Assembly: GCA_910577315.1 (NCBI GenBank)
Contig: CAJTME010000008.1
Coordinates: 1 to 64,000, forward strand
Length of the DNA stretch: 64,000 bases
Direction of reading: 5' to 3'
DNA from: an uncultured Muribaculaceae bacterium
GTDB lineage: Bacteria > Bacteroidota > Bacteroidia > Bacteroidales > Muribaculaceae
The notes beneath the pieces were generated by a model. It saw only the letters and a list, made by a program, of their open reading frames with translations. It searched no databases and was not told the DNA's origin. This document shows positions 42,901 to 49,954 of this stretch, in pieces; within the stretch, counting starts at the first letter, position 1, and every line of letters begins with the position of its first letter. A program made the position numbers and the translations under genes.

Positions 42901-43770
42901 ACCCCGTTCGCAACCCCCAGCGTGTCGCCCACCGTCGACAAGGCCTACGAGAACATAATGGGTAAATTCCGCTGGGGCGGCCTCGACGGCGACAACCCCG
43001 CCGGGCTCTACCTCGACGAGACGGTGCGCCGCATGGTGTCCTCGACCCGTTCGGGAATATTCTCCACCGCCCGCGACCTCATCAATTCGGGCGAGGCTCC
43101 CGCATCGGCCTGGGCCGTCAAGCATGCCCGCAAAACCGGCGCTCCCGTGCCCGCAACCCGCGCCGACATGGCCCGCAACCTGCTTCAGCTGATGGAGACC
43201 AAGCTCCCCGCCGAGGCCGCCGTATATGACGGATACCTGCCCGTCTACATGGCCGAGGCATACTATGACCTCTATCTCCAGAGCCACAATCCCGCCGACC
43301 TTGCCGCCGCCGAGGCCGTGCTCGACGCCAACATGCCACGCTATGCCCAGCTCGTGCGCTACGCCCAGAGCCTGACCCCGTCGCAGCTTGCCCTGCTGGG
43401 TGGCTCGGAACTCAACGGCCTGCAATATCTCGGCGCGGCCATCGCAATGCAGAACCGCATCGCCATCATCCGCGCCCTCGAGAAGAATCCCGAGGCCAAC
43501 GCCGAAATCATCGACGTTTGGGGCCACCGCCCGAGCTATGACGCCAACATGCGCTCATATCCGCTGATATATGTCGACGGATGGAGCGAGGACGAGCTGC
43601 GCGGCCACCTCGACCAGTTCAGCGGCGCCACCCGCAACGTGGTGGAATACGCGCTCATGACTCTCGACGCCCACCGCGCCGCAGGCATCGACCCGATGGC
43701 CCTGTCGAACAAGTGGATGACCGAATACGGTATCTCGGCTCCCGCGTGGAACCAGCTCCTGCGCTATTGA
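39919..43770 (+). CDS. DUF2723 family membrane glycosyltransferase-like protein
   Basis: 1283 residues. The N-terminal 350 residues hold about ten helices. An early acidic loop, EPTASFWDCPEFISQGAKLE (about residues 32-51), sits where GT-C glycosyltransferases keep their catalytic Asp/Glu. Further helices (about 635-750) are followed by a large soluble domain with helical-repeat character to the C-terminus. DUF2723 proteins are a Bacteroidetes-wide family related to protein O-mannosyltransferases. Transfer of a sugar from a lipid carrier to exported proteins is a reasonable prediction but not shown here. It is followed 3 bp later by a polysaccharide deacetylase gene. Confidence 0.9.
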   Translation: MKKYNLINDLLGWACFVVAAVTYLLTIEPTASFWDCPEFISQGAKLEVGHPPGNPIFMLAARFFVTLFGNNIANAAIAVNSMSALLSAATILLLFWTITHLTRRLIVADSATEVKPWQMWLIFGGGVCGALAYTWSDTFWFSAVEGEVYAFSSFCTALVFWLILKWENRADRPHSDRYLILIAYIIGVSIAVHLLNLLCIPAIVLVFYYRKYKNISAKGSMIALGVSFVIVALILYGLVPGFVKVAQWFELLFVNDLGFGYNMGVLFYAIVLVAVFIWAVAALYRQRSAGAIKISFFLSIVLSGMPFIGPWWVAALLIAGLAAYLVFACPKVPVRVFNIIVLSVFLIFVGYSSYALLLIRSHANTPMNQNAPDNVFALSSYLNREQYGDRPLFRGDVFAEELQTMEYPEGSGQYYVVMDEYGDPRTQLLDGVLRDENGAPYNNPTVSYSKLVKADPRQSDKYVESTAKPNYEEIPDLKMILPRIYSNDPTHVEGYKGWSQYSTPDLDAIPAEVRSKWAAEGYAPLYEVAPYLHSQQKVVTAIDHNGREADYTSAWKPGFGTNARYFFNYQFAHMYWRYFMWNFAGRQNDYAGNGEPHLGNWISGIPVIDNARLGDQSLLPDEFGKGNKGHNVFYMLPLLLGIIGLLWQALYVKRDAPQRGIEQFWVVCFLFFMTGIAIVLYLNQTPGQPRERDYAFAGSFYAFAIWIGIGVPAIGMMLRSFFSKKNKGAAAEGDEEPAVSRGKAIAAGAVAVAIGLAVPLQMVSQTWDDHDRSGRYTARDFGFNYLSSVDENGIIFCNGDNDTFPLWYAQEVEGYRTDVRVVNLSYLTTDWYANQQRIPSYNGKPVDMFASPADYAYDNMAWSFIVPQTDSLTEAEDALRDMYGNIAQYKYHLLTKPNIKMSVDREAAFRRYGLDTANVAQAKYVIPYLGDITTDISRLGKQGLNLGNVLSLDILANSVKNGFDRPIYFASTVPSSYYLGLTPFMGSTGMAMEVTPFATPSVSPTVDKAYENIMGKFRWGGLDGDNPAGLYLDETVRRMVSSTRSGIFSTARDLINSGEAPASAWAVKHARKTGAPVPATRADMARNLLQLMETKLPAEAAVYDGYLPVYMAEAYYDLYLQSHNPADLAAAEAVLDANMPRYAQLVRYAQSLTPSQLALLGGSELNGLQYLGAAIAMQNRIAIIRALEKNPEANAEIIDVWGHRPSYDANMRSYPLIYVDGWSEDELRGHLDQFSGATRNVVEYALMTLDAHRAAGIDPMALSNKWMTEYGISAPAWNQLLRY

Positions 43771-43773
43771 GCG

Positions 43774-44394
43774 ATGCTGATCGAACGCCCGCCGCTGCTT
43801 TACCGGCTGCTTTTCCCCGAGGCCCTCTGGCGGTTGAACCGCCGGAGGCGCCGCGTGGTGTACCTCACCTTTGACGACGGTCCGATTCCCGAACAGACCC
43901 CGTGGGTGCTCGACATCCTCGACCGCTATGGGGTGAAGGCCACCTTTTTCATGGTCGGAGACAATGTGCGCCGCAACCCGGGGCTGCTCGAGGAGGTGCG
44001 CCGGCGCGGCCACAGCGTTGGCAACCACACCATGCACCATCTCCAGGGCATGAAGGTGGCCACCGACCGATACCTGGCCGACGTCGCCGAGGCCGACGCC
44101 CTAATCGACTCGACCCTGTTCCGGCCGCCCCACGGCATAATGCGCTGGAAACAGAGCCGTGCCCTGCGCGCCCGCTACAATATAATAATGTATGACCTGG
44201 TCACCCGCGACTATTCAGCCAAGCTGTCGCCCGACGAGGTGGTGGCCAACGTGCGCCGCTATGCCCGCAACGGCTCCATCATCGTGTTCCACGACTCGCT
44301 GAAGGCCGCCCCGAACATGCGTCCGGCCCTGCCGCAGGCAATCGAGTGGCTCCTTTCCCAAGGATATGAGTTCGAGCCTCTGCCCATGGAGTAA
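43774..44394 (+). CDS. Polysaccharide deacetylase family (NodB) protein
   Basis: 206 residues. NodB homology motifs: TFDDGP (32-37, catalytic Asp and metal Asp), H85-TMH-H89 (metal His pair) and FRPPHG (about 116-121). Members remove acetyl groups from N- or O-acetylated glycans such as peptidoglycan or surface polysaccharide. No signal peptide is obvious; the N-terminus (RPPLLYRLLFPEALWRLNRR) is short and basic, so location is unclear. It sits between the DUF2723 gene (3 bp gap) and queG (29 bp overlap). Confidence 0.92.
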   Translation: MLIERPPLLYRLLFPEALWRLNRRRRRVVYLTFDDGPIPEQTPWVLDILDRYGVKATFFMVGDNVRRNPGLLEEVRRRGHSVGNHTMHHLQGMKVATDRYLADVAEADALIDSTLFRPPHGIMRWKQSRALRARYNIIMYDLVTRDYSAKLSPDEVVANVRRYARNGSIIVFHDSLKAAPNMRPALPQAIEWLLSQGYEFEPLPME

Positions 44395-45280
44395 GGGCGC
44401 CATACGCGCCGAGGCCATGAGGCTGGGTGCCGTCGCCTTCGGGTGTGCCCGCGCCGCCGGGGTAGATTCGCGTTTCCGCGCCGCCTACCGCCGCTGGATT
44501 GCCGACGGCTGCCACGGCACGATGGACTATCTTGCCAAATATGACGATGTGCGCTTCGACCCCCGGCGTCTGCTGCCCGGAGCCAGGACGGTCATATCAA
44601 TGGCGTTTCCATACCGCCCTGCCGGGGGCTATCACCATCCCCTTATTGCCGATTACGCGCTCGGAGAGGACTATCACCGTGTGCTGAAAGGCCGGCTGGC
44701 GTCCCTGGCCGGATTCATATCGGCCAACTACGGGGCTCAGTCGCGCGCCTGCGTCGACACGGCCCCAATCCCCGAACGCTACTGGGCCGAGCGCGCCGGC
44801 CTGGGCTGGCGCGGGCTGAACGGCCAGCTGATTGTGCCTGGCGTAGGGTCGGGAGTGTTCCTGTGCGAACTTGTCACCACGCTCGAACTTGAGCCCGACG
44901 CCCCCCTGGACGGCGACTGCGGGCGCTGCGGAGCCTGTGTCAGGGCGTGTCCCGGCCATGCCATAGGCACGCGACGGCTCGACGCCCGCCGCTGCCTGTC
45001 GTACCTTTCGATAGAGCACCGGGGCGAGCTGCCGCAGGGTGTGAACTGGGGCCCGATGGTGTATGGCTGCGACATTTGCCAACGGGTTTGCCCGCATAAT
45101 GTTGGAGAACCACCCGAACCGTTGGCAGAATTCAACGTTGACCATCGATTGTTAGCACTTGACCCTTGTAGTTTTGCCAATCTCACAAGTGGCGACTGGC
45201 GCCGACTTACGGCTCGCAGCGCCATGAGTAGGGTTAAATTGGTTAAAATCAAAGCGATATTGAATATTAACAAAATTTAA
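44366..45280 (+). CDS. queG: Epoxyqueuosine reductase
   Basis: Final step of queuosine synthesis in tRNA; a cobalamin- and two-[4Fe-4S]-dependent enzyme. 304 residues. Visible: the active-site region CVDTAPIPERYWAERAGLGW (about 128-147), the first cluster CGRCGACVRACP (about 187) and the second CDICQRVCP (about 234), whose C/H-N residues are followed by VCPHN. The extreme C-terminus (RVKLVKIKAILNINKI) lacks the HEAT-like extension of longer QueG proteins. Its start lies inside the deacetylase gene, giving a 29-bp overlap. Its need for cobalamin fits the adenosyltransferase and MeaB genes in the window. Confidence 0.94.
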   Translation: MSSSLCPWSKGAIRAEAMRLGAVAFGCARAAGVDSRFRAAYRRWIADGCHGTMDYLAKYDDVRFDPRRLLPGARTVISMAFPYRPAGGYHHPLIADYALGEDYHRVLKGRLASLAGFISANYGAQSRACVDTAPIPERYWAERAGLGWRGLNGQLIVPGVGSGVFLCELVTTLELEPDAPLDGDCGRCGACVRACPGHAIGTRRLDARRCLSYLSIEHRGELPQGVNWGPMVYGCDICQRVCPHNVGEPPEPLAEFNVDHRLLALDPCSFANLTSGDWRRLTARSAMSRVKLVKIKAILNINKI

Positions 45281-45314
45281 CGGGGGAGGTGGTATTTTTC
45301 TACAAATCTTTTCT

Positions 45315-45322
45315 TAACTTTG
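45315..45322 (+). promoter_or_regulatory. -7 box of a predicted small RNA
   Basis: TAACTTTG in an AT-rich stretch 35 bp after queG. The next convincing coding sequence is 600 bp away and a strong terminator intervenes. Confidence 0.6.
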
Positions 45323-45326
45323 CATC

Positions 45327-45442
45327 GGAAAAACAAAGACAACCAAACGCACAGAAAAAAGAAAGCATTAGGAAAACCCCAATTTAAAGTTAAGGAAATC
45401 CCGGAAACGCCCCTTTGTGAAAAGGGGCGTTTCTACTTTTTA
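45327..45442 (+). ncRNA. Predicted small RNA 1 (promoter-terminator unit)
   Basis: Between the -7 box at 45315-45322 and a strong terminator lies about 115 nt of A-rich sequence with no ATG-initiated reading frame. The terminator has a perfect 13-bp stem (45404-45416 with 45421-45433) with a GTGA loop and a T-rich tail. An open frame using TTG at 45320 would be very basic and would read straight through the terminator hairpin, so a non-coding RNA is the better reading. I cannot match it to a named RNA family. Confidence 0.6.
45404..45442 (+). terminator. Terminator of predicted small RNA 1
   Basis: GAAACGCCCCTTT - GTGA - AAAGGGGCGTTTC followed by TACTTTTTA; one of the strongest terminators in the window. 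Confidence 0.85.
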
Positions 45443-45567
45443 TGCCTACTGCCGCTCACCTCAGGCGCGGGTTACCACCCTCTAAATAGGCGCCGAAAAT
45501 AAACCCGGAGCTCAGAAGGTGATGCAAACTATTTTTCAATGCTTACTGATAACTCATAAAAATTCCT

Positions 45568-45575
45568 TATCTTTG
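45568..45575 (+). promoter_or_regulatory. -7 box of a second predicted small RNA
   Basis: TATCTTTG, preceded by AAAATTCCT. The comF promoter at 46868 has nearly the same local sequence (AAAATCCTTATCTTTGC). Confidence 0.55.
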
Positions 45576-45625
45576 CAGTCGCCGCGTAAGCCGTTTTTAG
45601 AGTAGGTCGCAGCGGCTGTTTTTTG
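45576..45625 (+). ncRNA. Predicted small RNA 2 (about 50 nt, essentially a terminator hairpin)
   Basis: Directly after the -7 box, CAGTCGCCGC (45576-45585) pairs with GCAGCGGCTG (45609-45618) with one G-U pair and one mismatch, followed by six T. Transcription from the box would make a transcript of about 45-50 nt that is almost entirely this hairpin. It may be a small RNA or a transcription-controlled leader for what follows. Confidence 0.5.
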
Positions 45626-45689
45626 TAAAAAAGGCGTTCCGACGCTTTTCTGTCACTTTCAGAACTTCGCAACTTCTAACCCGAGGCAG

Positions 45690-45866
45690 AAAGAGCAAAG
45701 CGGTAAATGTCTGCGTGGTATGATATGTCCACACCGCTGCGGCGCGAGCCGTGGCCGTAGGCTGTTATATCGGCGTGGGTCCTCCGTATTGCTTTTCTTC
45801 TTGGGTAAGGCAATGCGAAGGCCTTGAAAGTGAAGATGGCAATGGATGGCTTCGCGCCTTTTTCAT
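45690..45866 (+). other. Structured non-coding region upstream of a secreted-protein gene
   Basis: Contains a two-part hairpin (GCGG...GTGG / CCAC...CCGC, 45690-45737), a GNRA-type hairpin (CGGC-GCGA-GCCG, about 45740-45751), and a long stem ending in a T-run (AAGGC..GCGAAG from 45808 with CTTCGC.GCCTT to 45862). Reading frames cross it on both strands but look like no protein. It may be an RNA element belonging to the gene at 45922 or an independent RNA. Confidence 0.4.
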
Positions 45867-45921
45867 CTTTAATCCTTATCAAAGGGGGGCTTGCATGAAG
45901 CCGCGGCTCCAGGCTAAGAAT

Positions 45922-46731
45922 ATGAAAAAAATCCTGATGCTGTTAACCGCGCTTATGGCCATGTCTGTCGTGGCCGTGGCGCAAAACGTGAAGCTGACCG
46001 AGGTTGTGAACCTCGGCGGCCACTATGACCTGTCGTTTGGCCTTGATAAAAACGGCAAAGAACAGCCTTTGACCGTCGATGTCAACGGTTCTACGGTGAC
46101 TTACTCGTTTCTCGGTGAGGATTTCTCGGTTGTCAAGACCATCGAGGTCAAAAATGGGTTCAAGGGGGACAGTCGTTATAACTTCGTACGCGGCCCGGAA
46201 CGTCCATATATGGAACAGGCTATTGCCGTATATGATTATTATCATAATCCATATGCAGTGCAGGGTTTGCTCGATGACGAGGATGAATGGGTTGTATTCA
46301 TTAGTGATCGTGAGGAGAAAACTTGTGAATTATATAATGAGGATGGGACTAAAATCATAGCGGTTGACTATTTTGACTTGTTGTTCTGGCAAGGAAAATG
46401 GTATCTTATGCGTGATGATACCGTCTACACCCTGCGCAGCAATGAATCTGCCGCAGAAACCGCGCTGGTTGCCAGTTCGGTAAGGAGCCGTGTATATCCC
46501 AACCCTGCCCGTAAGAGCGATGTGCTCACGATTGAGCTTGCCGGGCCTGCATCTGCCGGGACCGAGGTGGAGCTGTTCGGCGTTAACGGCTCCGCGGCTT
46601 TGAAAATCAAGGTTGCCGAGGGTGCGGTATCCGTGCCTTTCGACGCCGGGCGCCTTTCGTCGGGAACTTACGTCTATTCGGTGAATGTCGATGGCACCAG
46701 CGTGGAACAGGGAAAGATAATCATAAGATGA
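45922..46731 (+). CDS. Small secreted protein with T9SS type A sorting domain
   Basis: 269 residues from the ATG at 45922, where the signal peptide MKKILMLLTALMAMSVVAVA begins; the frame is open further upstream but runs through the structured non-coding region. A beta-rich domain of about 160 residues with no known motif is followed by a classical T9SS type A tail: SRVYPNPARKSDVLTIEL, VELFGVNG, FDAGRLSSGTYVYSVNVDG and GKIIIR. This is the clearest such domain in the window. The middle of the gene (about 46190-46400) is AT-richer than the ends. Confidence 0.85.
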   Translation: MKKILMLLTALMAMSVVAVAQNVKLTEVVNLGGHYDLSFGLDKNGKEQPLTVDVNGSTVTYSFLGEDFSVVKTIEVKNGFKGDSRYNFVRGPERPYMEQAIAVYDYYHNPYAVQGLLDDEDEWVVFISDREEKTCELYNEDGTKIIAVDYFDLLFWQGKWYLMRDDTVYTLRSNESAAETALVASSVRSRVYPNPARKSDVLTIELAGPASAGTEVELFGVNGSAALKIKVAEGAVSVPFDAGRLSSGTYVYSVNVDGTSVEQGKIIIR

Positions 46732-46762
46732 TTCAGGCTGCATAGCGGCCTGCAAGCGTAAC

Positions 46763-46808
46763 GCAGCCCCAACCTGGCGTCACCGACCGGTGAGCCAGTT
46801 GGGGCTGC
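46763..46808 (+). terminator. Hairpin after the secreted-protein gene
   Basis: GCAGCCCCAACCTGGC (46763-46778) pairs with 46794-46808 with one bulge; the tail TTGTCG is weak. Confidence 0.6.
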
Positions 46809-46844
46809 TTGTCGATGAAATGGAGGGTTAAGGCACGGCTTGTT

Positions 46845-46875
46845 TTTGCCGATGACTTAAAAATCCTTATCTTTG
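46845..46875 (+). promoter_or_regulatory. Promoter of comF, abutting the start codon
   Basis: TTTG (46845-46848) and TATCTTTG (46868-46875) are 19 bp apart. The box ends 6 nt before the ATG at 46882. Confidence 0.7.
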
Positions 46876-46881
46876 CGGGTG

Positions 46882-47562
46882 ATGAAGATTTTGGATGTAT
46901 TGACCGGGATGGCGCTGCCGAGGGTGTGCGAGGTGTGCGGGCGCGAGCTGGTGGAGGGCGAGGACTTCCTCTGCCTGCACTGCCGCGCCGGTATGCGCGC
47001 CACGCTCATCCTCGATGCGGGCGCGTGCGTCTCGCGCTTGCCGCGCGCGGCACGGGTGGAACAGGTGGTGAGCTTGCTGCCGTATTCCCACACCCATCCA
47101 CTTTGCGTGCTGATACGAAAGGGGAAATACAACGGGCGCCCTGACCTCATTGAGGGATTGGCGCGGATTTATGCGGAAATGCTCGTGGCCGAGAGGGCGC
47201 TTGAAGGCGTCGACGTGCTGATGCCGGTGGGGATGCACTGGCTCAAACGCATGCGTCGCGGCTACAATCAGGCCGAGGTAATCGCCCGGACGGTCGGCGG
47301 CATGGCCGGGATTGAGGTTGGGAGGCCGGTGAGGGCGCGGCGATGGCACGGCCCGCAGGCCCGCAACACGGCCACGGCGCGCATGGAAAACGTCAGGGGA
47401 ATGTTCGCGCCGGTCTACGCGCAAAGCCTGGCGGGATTGCACGTGGCCATCGTGGACGACATCCTCACCACCGGCGCCACGATGTCGGAAGCCATCAGGG
47501 CCGTCATGCCAGGCATGCCGAAGGCAATTTCGGTGCTTACGTTAGCCATTACTAACAATTGA
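46882..47562 (+). CDS. comF: ComF family phosphoribosyltransferase-like protein
   Basis: 226 residues from the ATG at 46882. The N-terminal zinc knuckle has C16/C19 (CEVC) and C31/C34 (CLHC). The C-terminal type I phosphoribosyltransferase fold has the PRPP loop VAIVDDILTTGATMSEA. Also typical are IRKGKYNGRPD and RRGYNQAEVIARTV. ComF proteins act in DNA uptake and processing of single strands in naturally competent bacteria, but the family is widespread and its biochemical role here is uncertain. The gene is monocistronic. Confidence 0.93.
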   Translation: MKILDVLTGMALPRVCEVCGRELVEGEDFLCLHCRAGMRATLILDAGACVSRLPRAARVEQVVSLLPYSHTHPLCVLIRKGKYNGRPDLIEGLARIYAEMLVAERALEGVDVLMPVGMHWLKRMRRGYNQAEVIARTVGGMAGIEVGRPVRARRWHGPQARNTATARMENVRGMFAPVYAQSLAGLHVAIVDDILTTGATMSEAIRAVMPGMPKAISVLTLAITNN

Positions 47563-47713
47563 GGTTAAGATTTGGTGACAAATTAAGCAAATTGCCGTTA
47601 CAAGGGTTGTGATATTAAACAATTTTATTTTACTTTGTGAATATAAAACCAAATAAACCAAAACGACGGCATCACCCCTGCCCACGACTTGTCAACGCAC
47701 ATTCACACACATT

Positions 47714-48415
47714 ATGGCACCTCAGGCATCACTTGGAAACATTCTGGTAGTCGACGATGACCTCACCGTCACCGACTTGCTGCGTCTCAACCTGCGCAGC
47801 GAGGGCTACAATGTCCTTGTGAAGACCTCGACTGCCGACGTGTCAGCGGCCGACCTGCGCAACGTCCACCTCATGCTGGTCGACGGCGCGGGGCAGACTC
47901 CGTCGGGCATCGACCTGATTTCGGAGCTCAAGGCCACCCCCGCGGGGCAGCAGACGGGATTCATATATTATTCGTCGTTTGATTCGGAGCGGTCGCTCAT
48001 CGAGGCGCTCGACGCCGGGGCCGACGATTCAATCTGCAAACCGTTCTCGCTGAGGGAGATGCTGGCCCGCATCAGGGCCGTGATGCGCCGCCGCGTGCGT
48101 GTGTCGGCCGAGACCACCTGCGCCACCGTGGTGAACATAGGCGACATGCGCATCGACCTGGTGAGGAAAACGGTCACCATCGACAACGAGTTCGTCAACC
48201 TATCGAACACCGAATACGCCATACTCGAGCTGCTGCTGCACAACGCAAACGTATACACCTCGCGCATAGAGATATTCCGCAAGATATGGCCCGAGGGAGC
48301 CGGCGCCAACGAGCGCATCGTCGACACGAACATCTCGCGCCTGCGCCGCAAGCTCGGCAACCAGGGCACGTGCATCGTCAACCGCACCGGCCTGGGCTAC
48401 ATGATTTCGGCCTGA
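47714..48415 (+). CDS. OmpR/PhoB-family response regulator
   Basis: 233 residues. The receiver domain has the acidic pocket D14-D16, phospho-acceptor D57 (LMLVDGAG) and K109 (CKPF). The C-terminal winged helix (about 135-233) has LSNTEYAILELLLHN and NERIVDTNISRLRRKLG. It resembles the RprY type of Bacteroides. No histidine kinase gene is adjacent. The upstream 150 bp are AT-rich with only a degenerate -7 box (TTACTTTG near 47629). Confidence 0.93.
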   Translation: MAPQASLGNILVVDDDLTVTDLLRLNLRSEGYNVLVKTSTADVSAADLRNVHLMLVDGAGQTPSGIDLISELKATPAGQQTGFIYYSSFDSERSLIEALDAGADDSICKPFSLREMLARIRAVMRRRVRVSAETTCATVVNIGDMRIDLVRKTVTIDNEFVNLSNTEYAILELLLHNANVYTSRIEIFRKIWPEGAGANERIVDTNISRLRRKLGNQGTCIVNRTGLGYMISA

Positions 48416-48452
48416 GCGGCGCGGGAGGGCTGCGGCGTAAAGCTCATAAAAT

Positions 48453-48545
48453 CCAACGTGGCGACTGCCTCACGGCGCCGCCACGTTAGATAATAAACCA
48501 ATCATTATCACAATTCTTGCAATGGAAAAAGTAATTTTGCTATGT
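48453..48545 (-). repeat. Dispersed hairpin repeat R1, copy E
   Basis: Inverted relative to the 2.5 kb array: hairpin 48453-48489 (CCAACGTGGC arm, GCCACGTTAG), then AAACCAATCATTATCACA and a terminal TTGCAATGGAAAAAGTAATT. It begins 38 bp after the response-regulator stop codon and fills most of the gap before recA. Confidence 0.85.
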
Positions 48546-48661
48546 ACTTTTAAAACATCGGCATGGCAGGATTGTTCATTCTGTGCGAGTTTTTTTGCCC
48601 TGCGCGGTGCAATTAAATGTTATTAACTGATGTGTGCCTATGATTTGCGCACGGAGTTTCG

Positions 48662-48669
48662 TAACTTTG
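48662..48669 (+). promoter_or_regulatory. -7 box of recA
   Basis: TAACTTTG, 46 bp upstream of the recA start. I see no LexA-type inverted repeat around it. Confidence 0.6.
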
Positions 48670-48715
48670 CATTGTGAAACCCCAACAGAATAATAATCTC
48701 TAAAAACGACATATA

Positions 48716-49951
48716 ATGGCAACTGAAAAGACCAGGAAGAGCAAGGCTCCCGTCGACCCCGCCACCGCGAGGAAAGAGGCGCTGGCCCAGGCTCTCGGCA
48801 AAATAGAAAAGGACTTCGGCCGCGGCGCGATCATGCGCCTGGGCGAGGAGTCGGTCGAGAATATCGAGGTGATTCCCACCGGTTCGGTGGGTCTCGACTA
48901 CGCCCTCGGCGTGGGCGGCTATCCCCGCGGACGCATCATCGAGATTTTCGGCCCGGAATCGTCGGGTAAGACCACCCTCGCCATCCATGCTATCGCCGAG
49001 GCGCAGAAGAAAGGCGGAACAGCCGCCATCATCGACGCCGAGCACGCGTTTGACCGCTACTATGCCCAGGCCCTCGGCGTCGACATCAACAACCTGCTCA
49101 TGGCCCAGCCCGACAACGGCGAACAGGCCCTCGAAATCGCCGAACAGCTCATCCGCTCGTCGGCAATCGACATCCTCGTGATTGACTCGGTGGCAGCGCT
49201 GACGCCCAAAAACGAGATTGAGGGCGACATGGGCGACCGCAACGTTGGTCTCCAGGCCCGCCTGATGTCCCAGGCCATGCGAAAGCTCACCGGCGCCATC
49301 TCGCGCACCAACACATGCTGTATTTTCATCAACCAGCTGCGTGAGAAAATCGGCGTGATGTTCGGTCCGTCCGAAACCACCACCGGCGGCAACGCCCTTA
49401 AATTCTATGCGTCGGTGCGCATCGACATCCGCAGCCGTGCCGCCATCAAGGACGGCGACGACGTGCTGGGCCGGCACGCGCTGGTCAAGGTTGTAAAGAA
49501 CAAGGTGGCGCCTCCCTTCCGCCGCGCCGAATTCGACATCATGTTCGGCGAAGGTATTTCGCGCAGCAGCGAAATCATCGACCTCGGCGTCGAGTATGGC
49601 GTGATTGCCAAGAGCGGTTCGTGGTTCAGCTACAACGGCTCGAAGCTCGCCCAGGGACGCGAGGCCGCCAAAAGCATGATTGAAGACAATCCCGAACTGG
49701 CAGCCGAACTGTCGGCCAAGATAACCGAGGCCATCAAGGAGGTTGACAAGGATCCGAAGGCCAAGGCCGCCAAAGCCAAGGCTGCGAAAGCCGCCGCCAA
49801 GGCAGCCAAGAGCGGCAAGAAAGACGAGGTGGACGACGACGAACCGCAGTATGAGGAGGACGAGCCCACCCAAAAGCCCTCGTCGAAGGCCGAACTTGAT
49901 TTCGACGCCGACATCGAGGACGATGAATTCTCAATCGAGGAGGACATTTGA
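48716..49951 (+). CDS. recA: Recombinase RecA with an extended C-terminal tail
   Basis: Forms the DNA strand-exchange filament. 411 residues against about 350 in most bacteria. Walker A GPESSGKT is at 79-86, with the core motifs LMAQPDNGEQALEI, SVAALTPKNEIEGDMGD and FINQLREKIGVMFG. Beyond about residue 340 there is a lysine/alanine-rich stretch (KAKAAKAKAAKAAAKAAK) and then a strongly acidic tail (DEVDDDEPQYEEDEP ... IEEDI). Acidic C-termini modulate DNA binding in known RecA proteins. tcdA starts 3 bp after the stop. Confidence 0.98.
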   Translation: MATEKTRKSKAPVDPATARKEALAQALGKIEKDFGRGAIMRLGEESVENIEVIPTGSVGLDYALGVGGYPRGRIIEIFGPESSGKTTLAIHAIAEAQKKGGTAAIIDAEHAFDRYYAQALGVDINNLLMAQPDNGEQALEIAEQLIRSSAIDILVIDSVAALTPKNEIEGDMGDRNVGLQARLMSQAMRKLTGAISRTNTCCIFINQLREKIGVMFGPSETTTGGNALKFYASVRIDIRSRAAIKDGDDVLGRHALVKVVKNKVAPPFRRAEFDIMFGEGISRSSEIIDLGVEYGVIAKSGSWFSYNGSKLAQGREAAKSMIEDNPELAAELSAKITEAIKEVDKDPKAKAAKAKAAKAAAKAAKSGKKDEVDDDEPQYEEDEPTQKPSSKAELDFDADIEDDEFSIEEDI

Positions 49952-49954
49952 TTC

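Noticed and set aside
45320..45502. A 60-codon basic frame starting at TTG
   Set aside because: It starts inside the -7 box and reads through a perfect terminator hairpin; a small RNA explains the region better.
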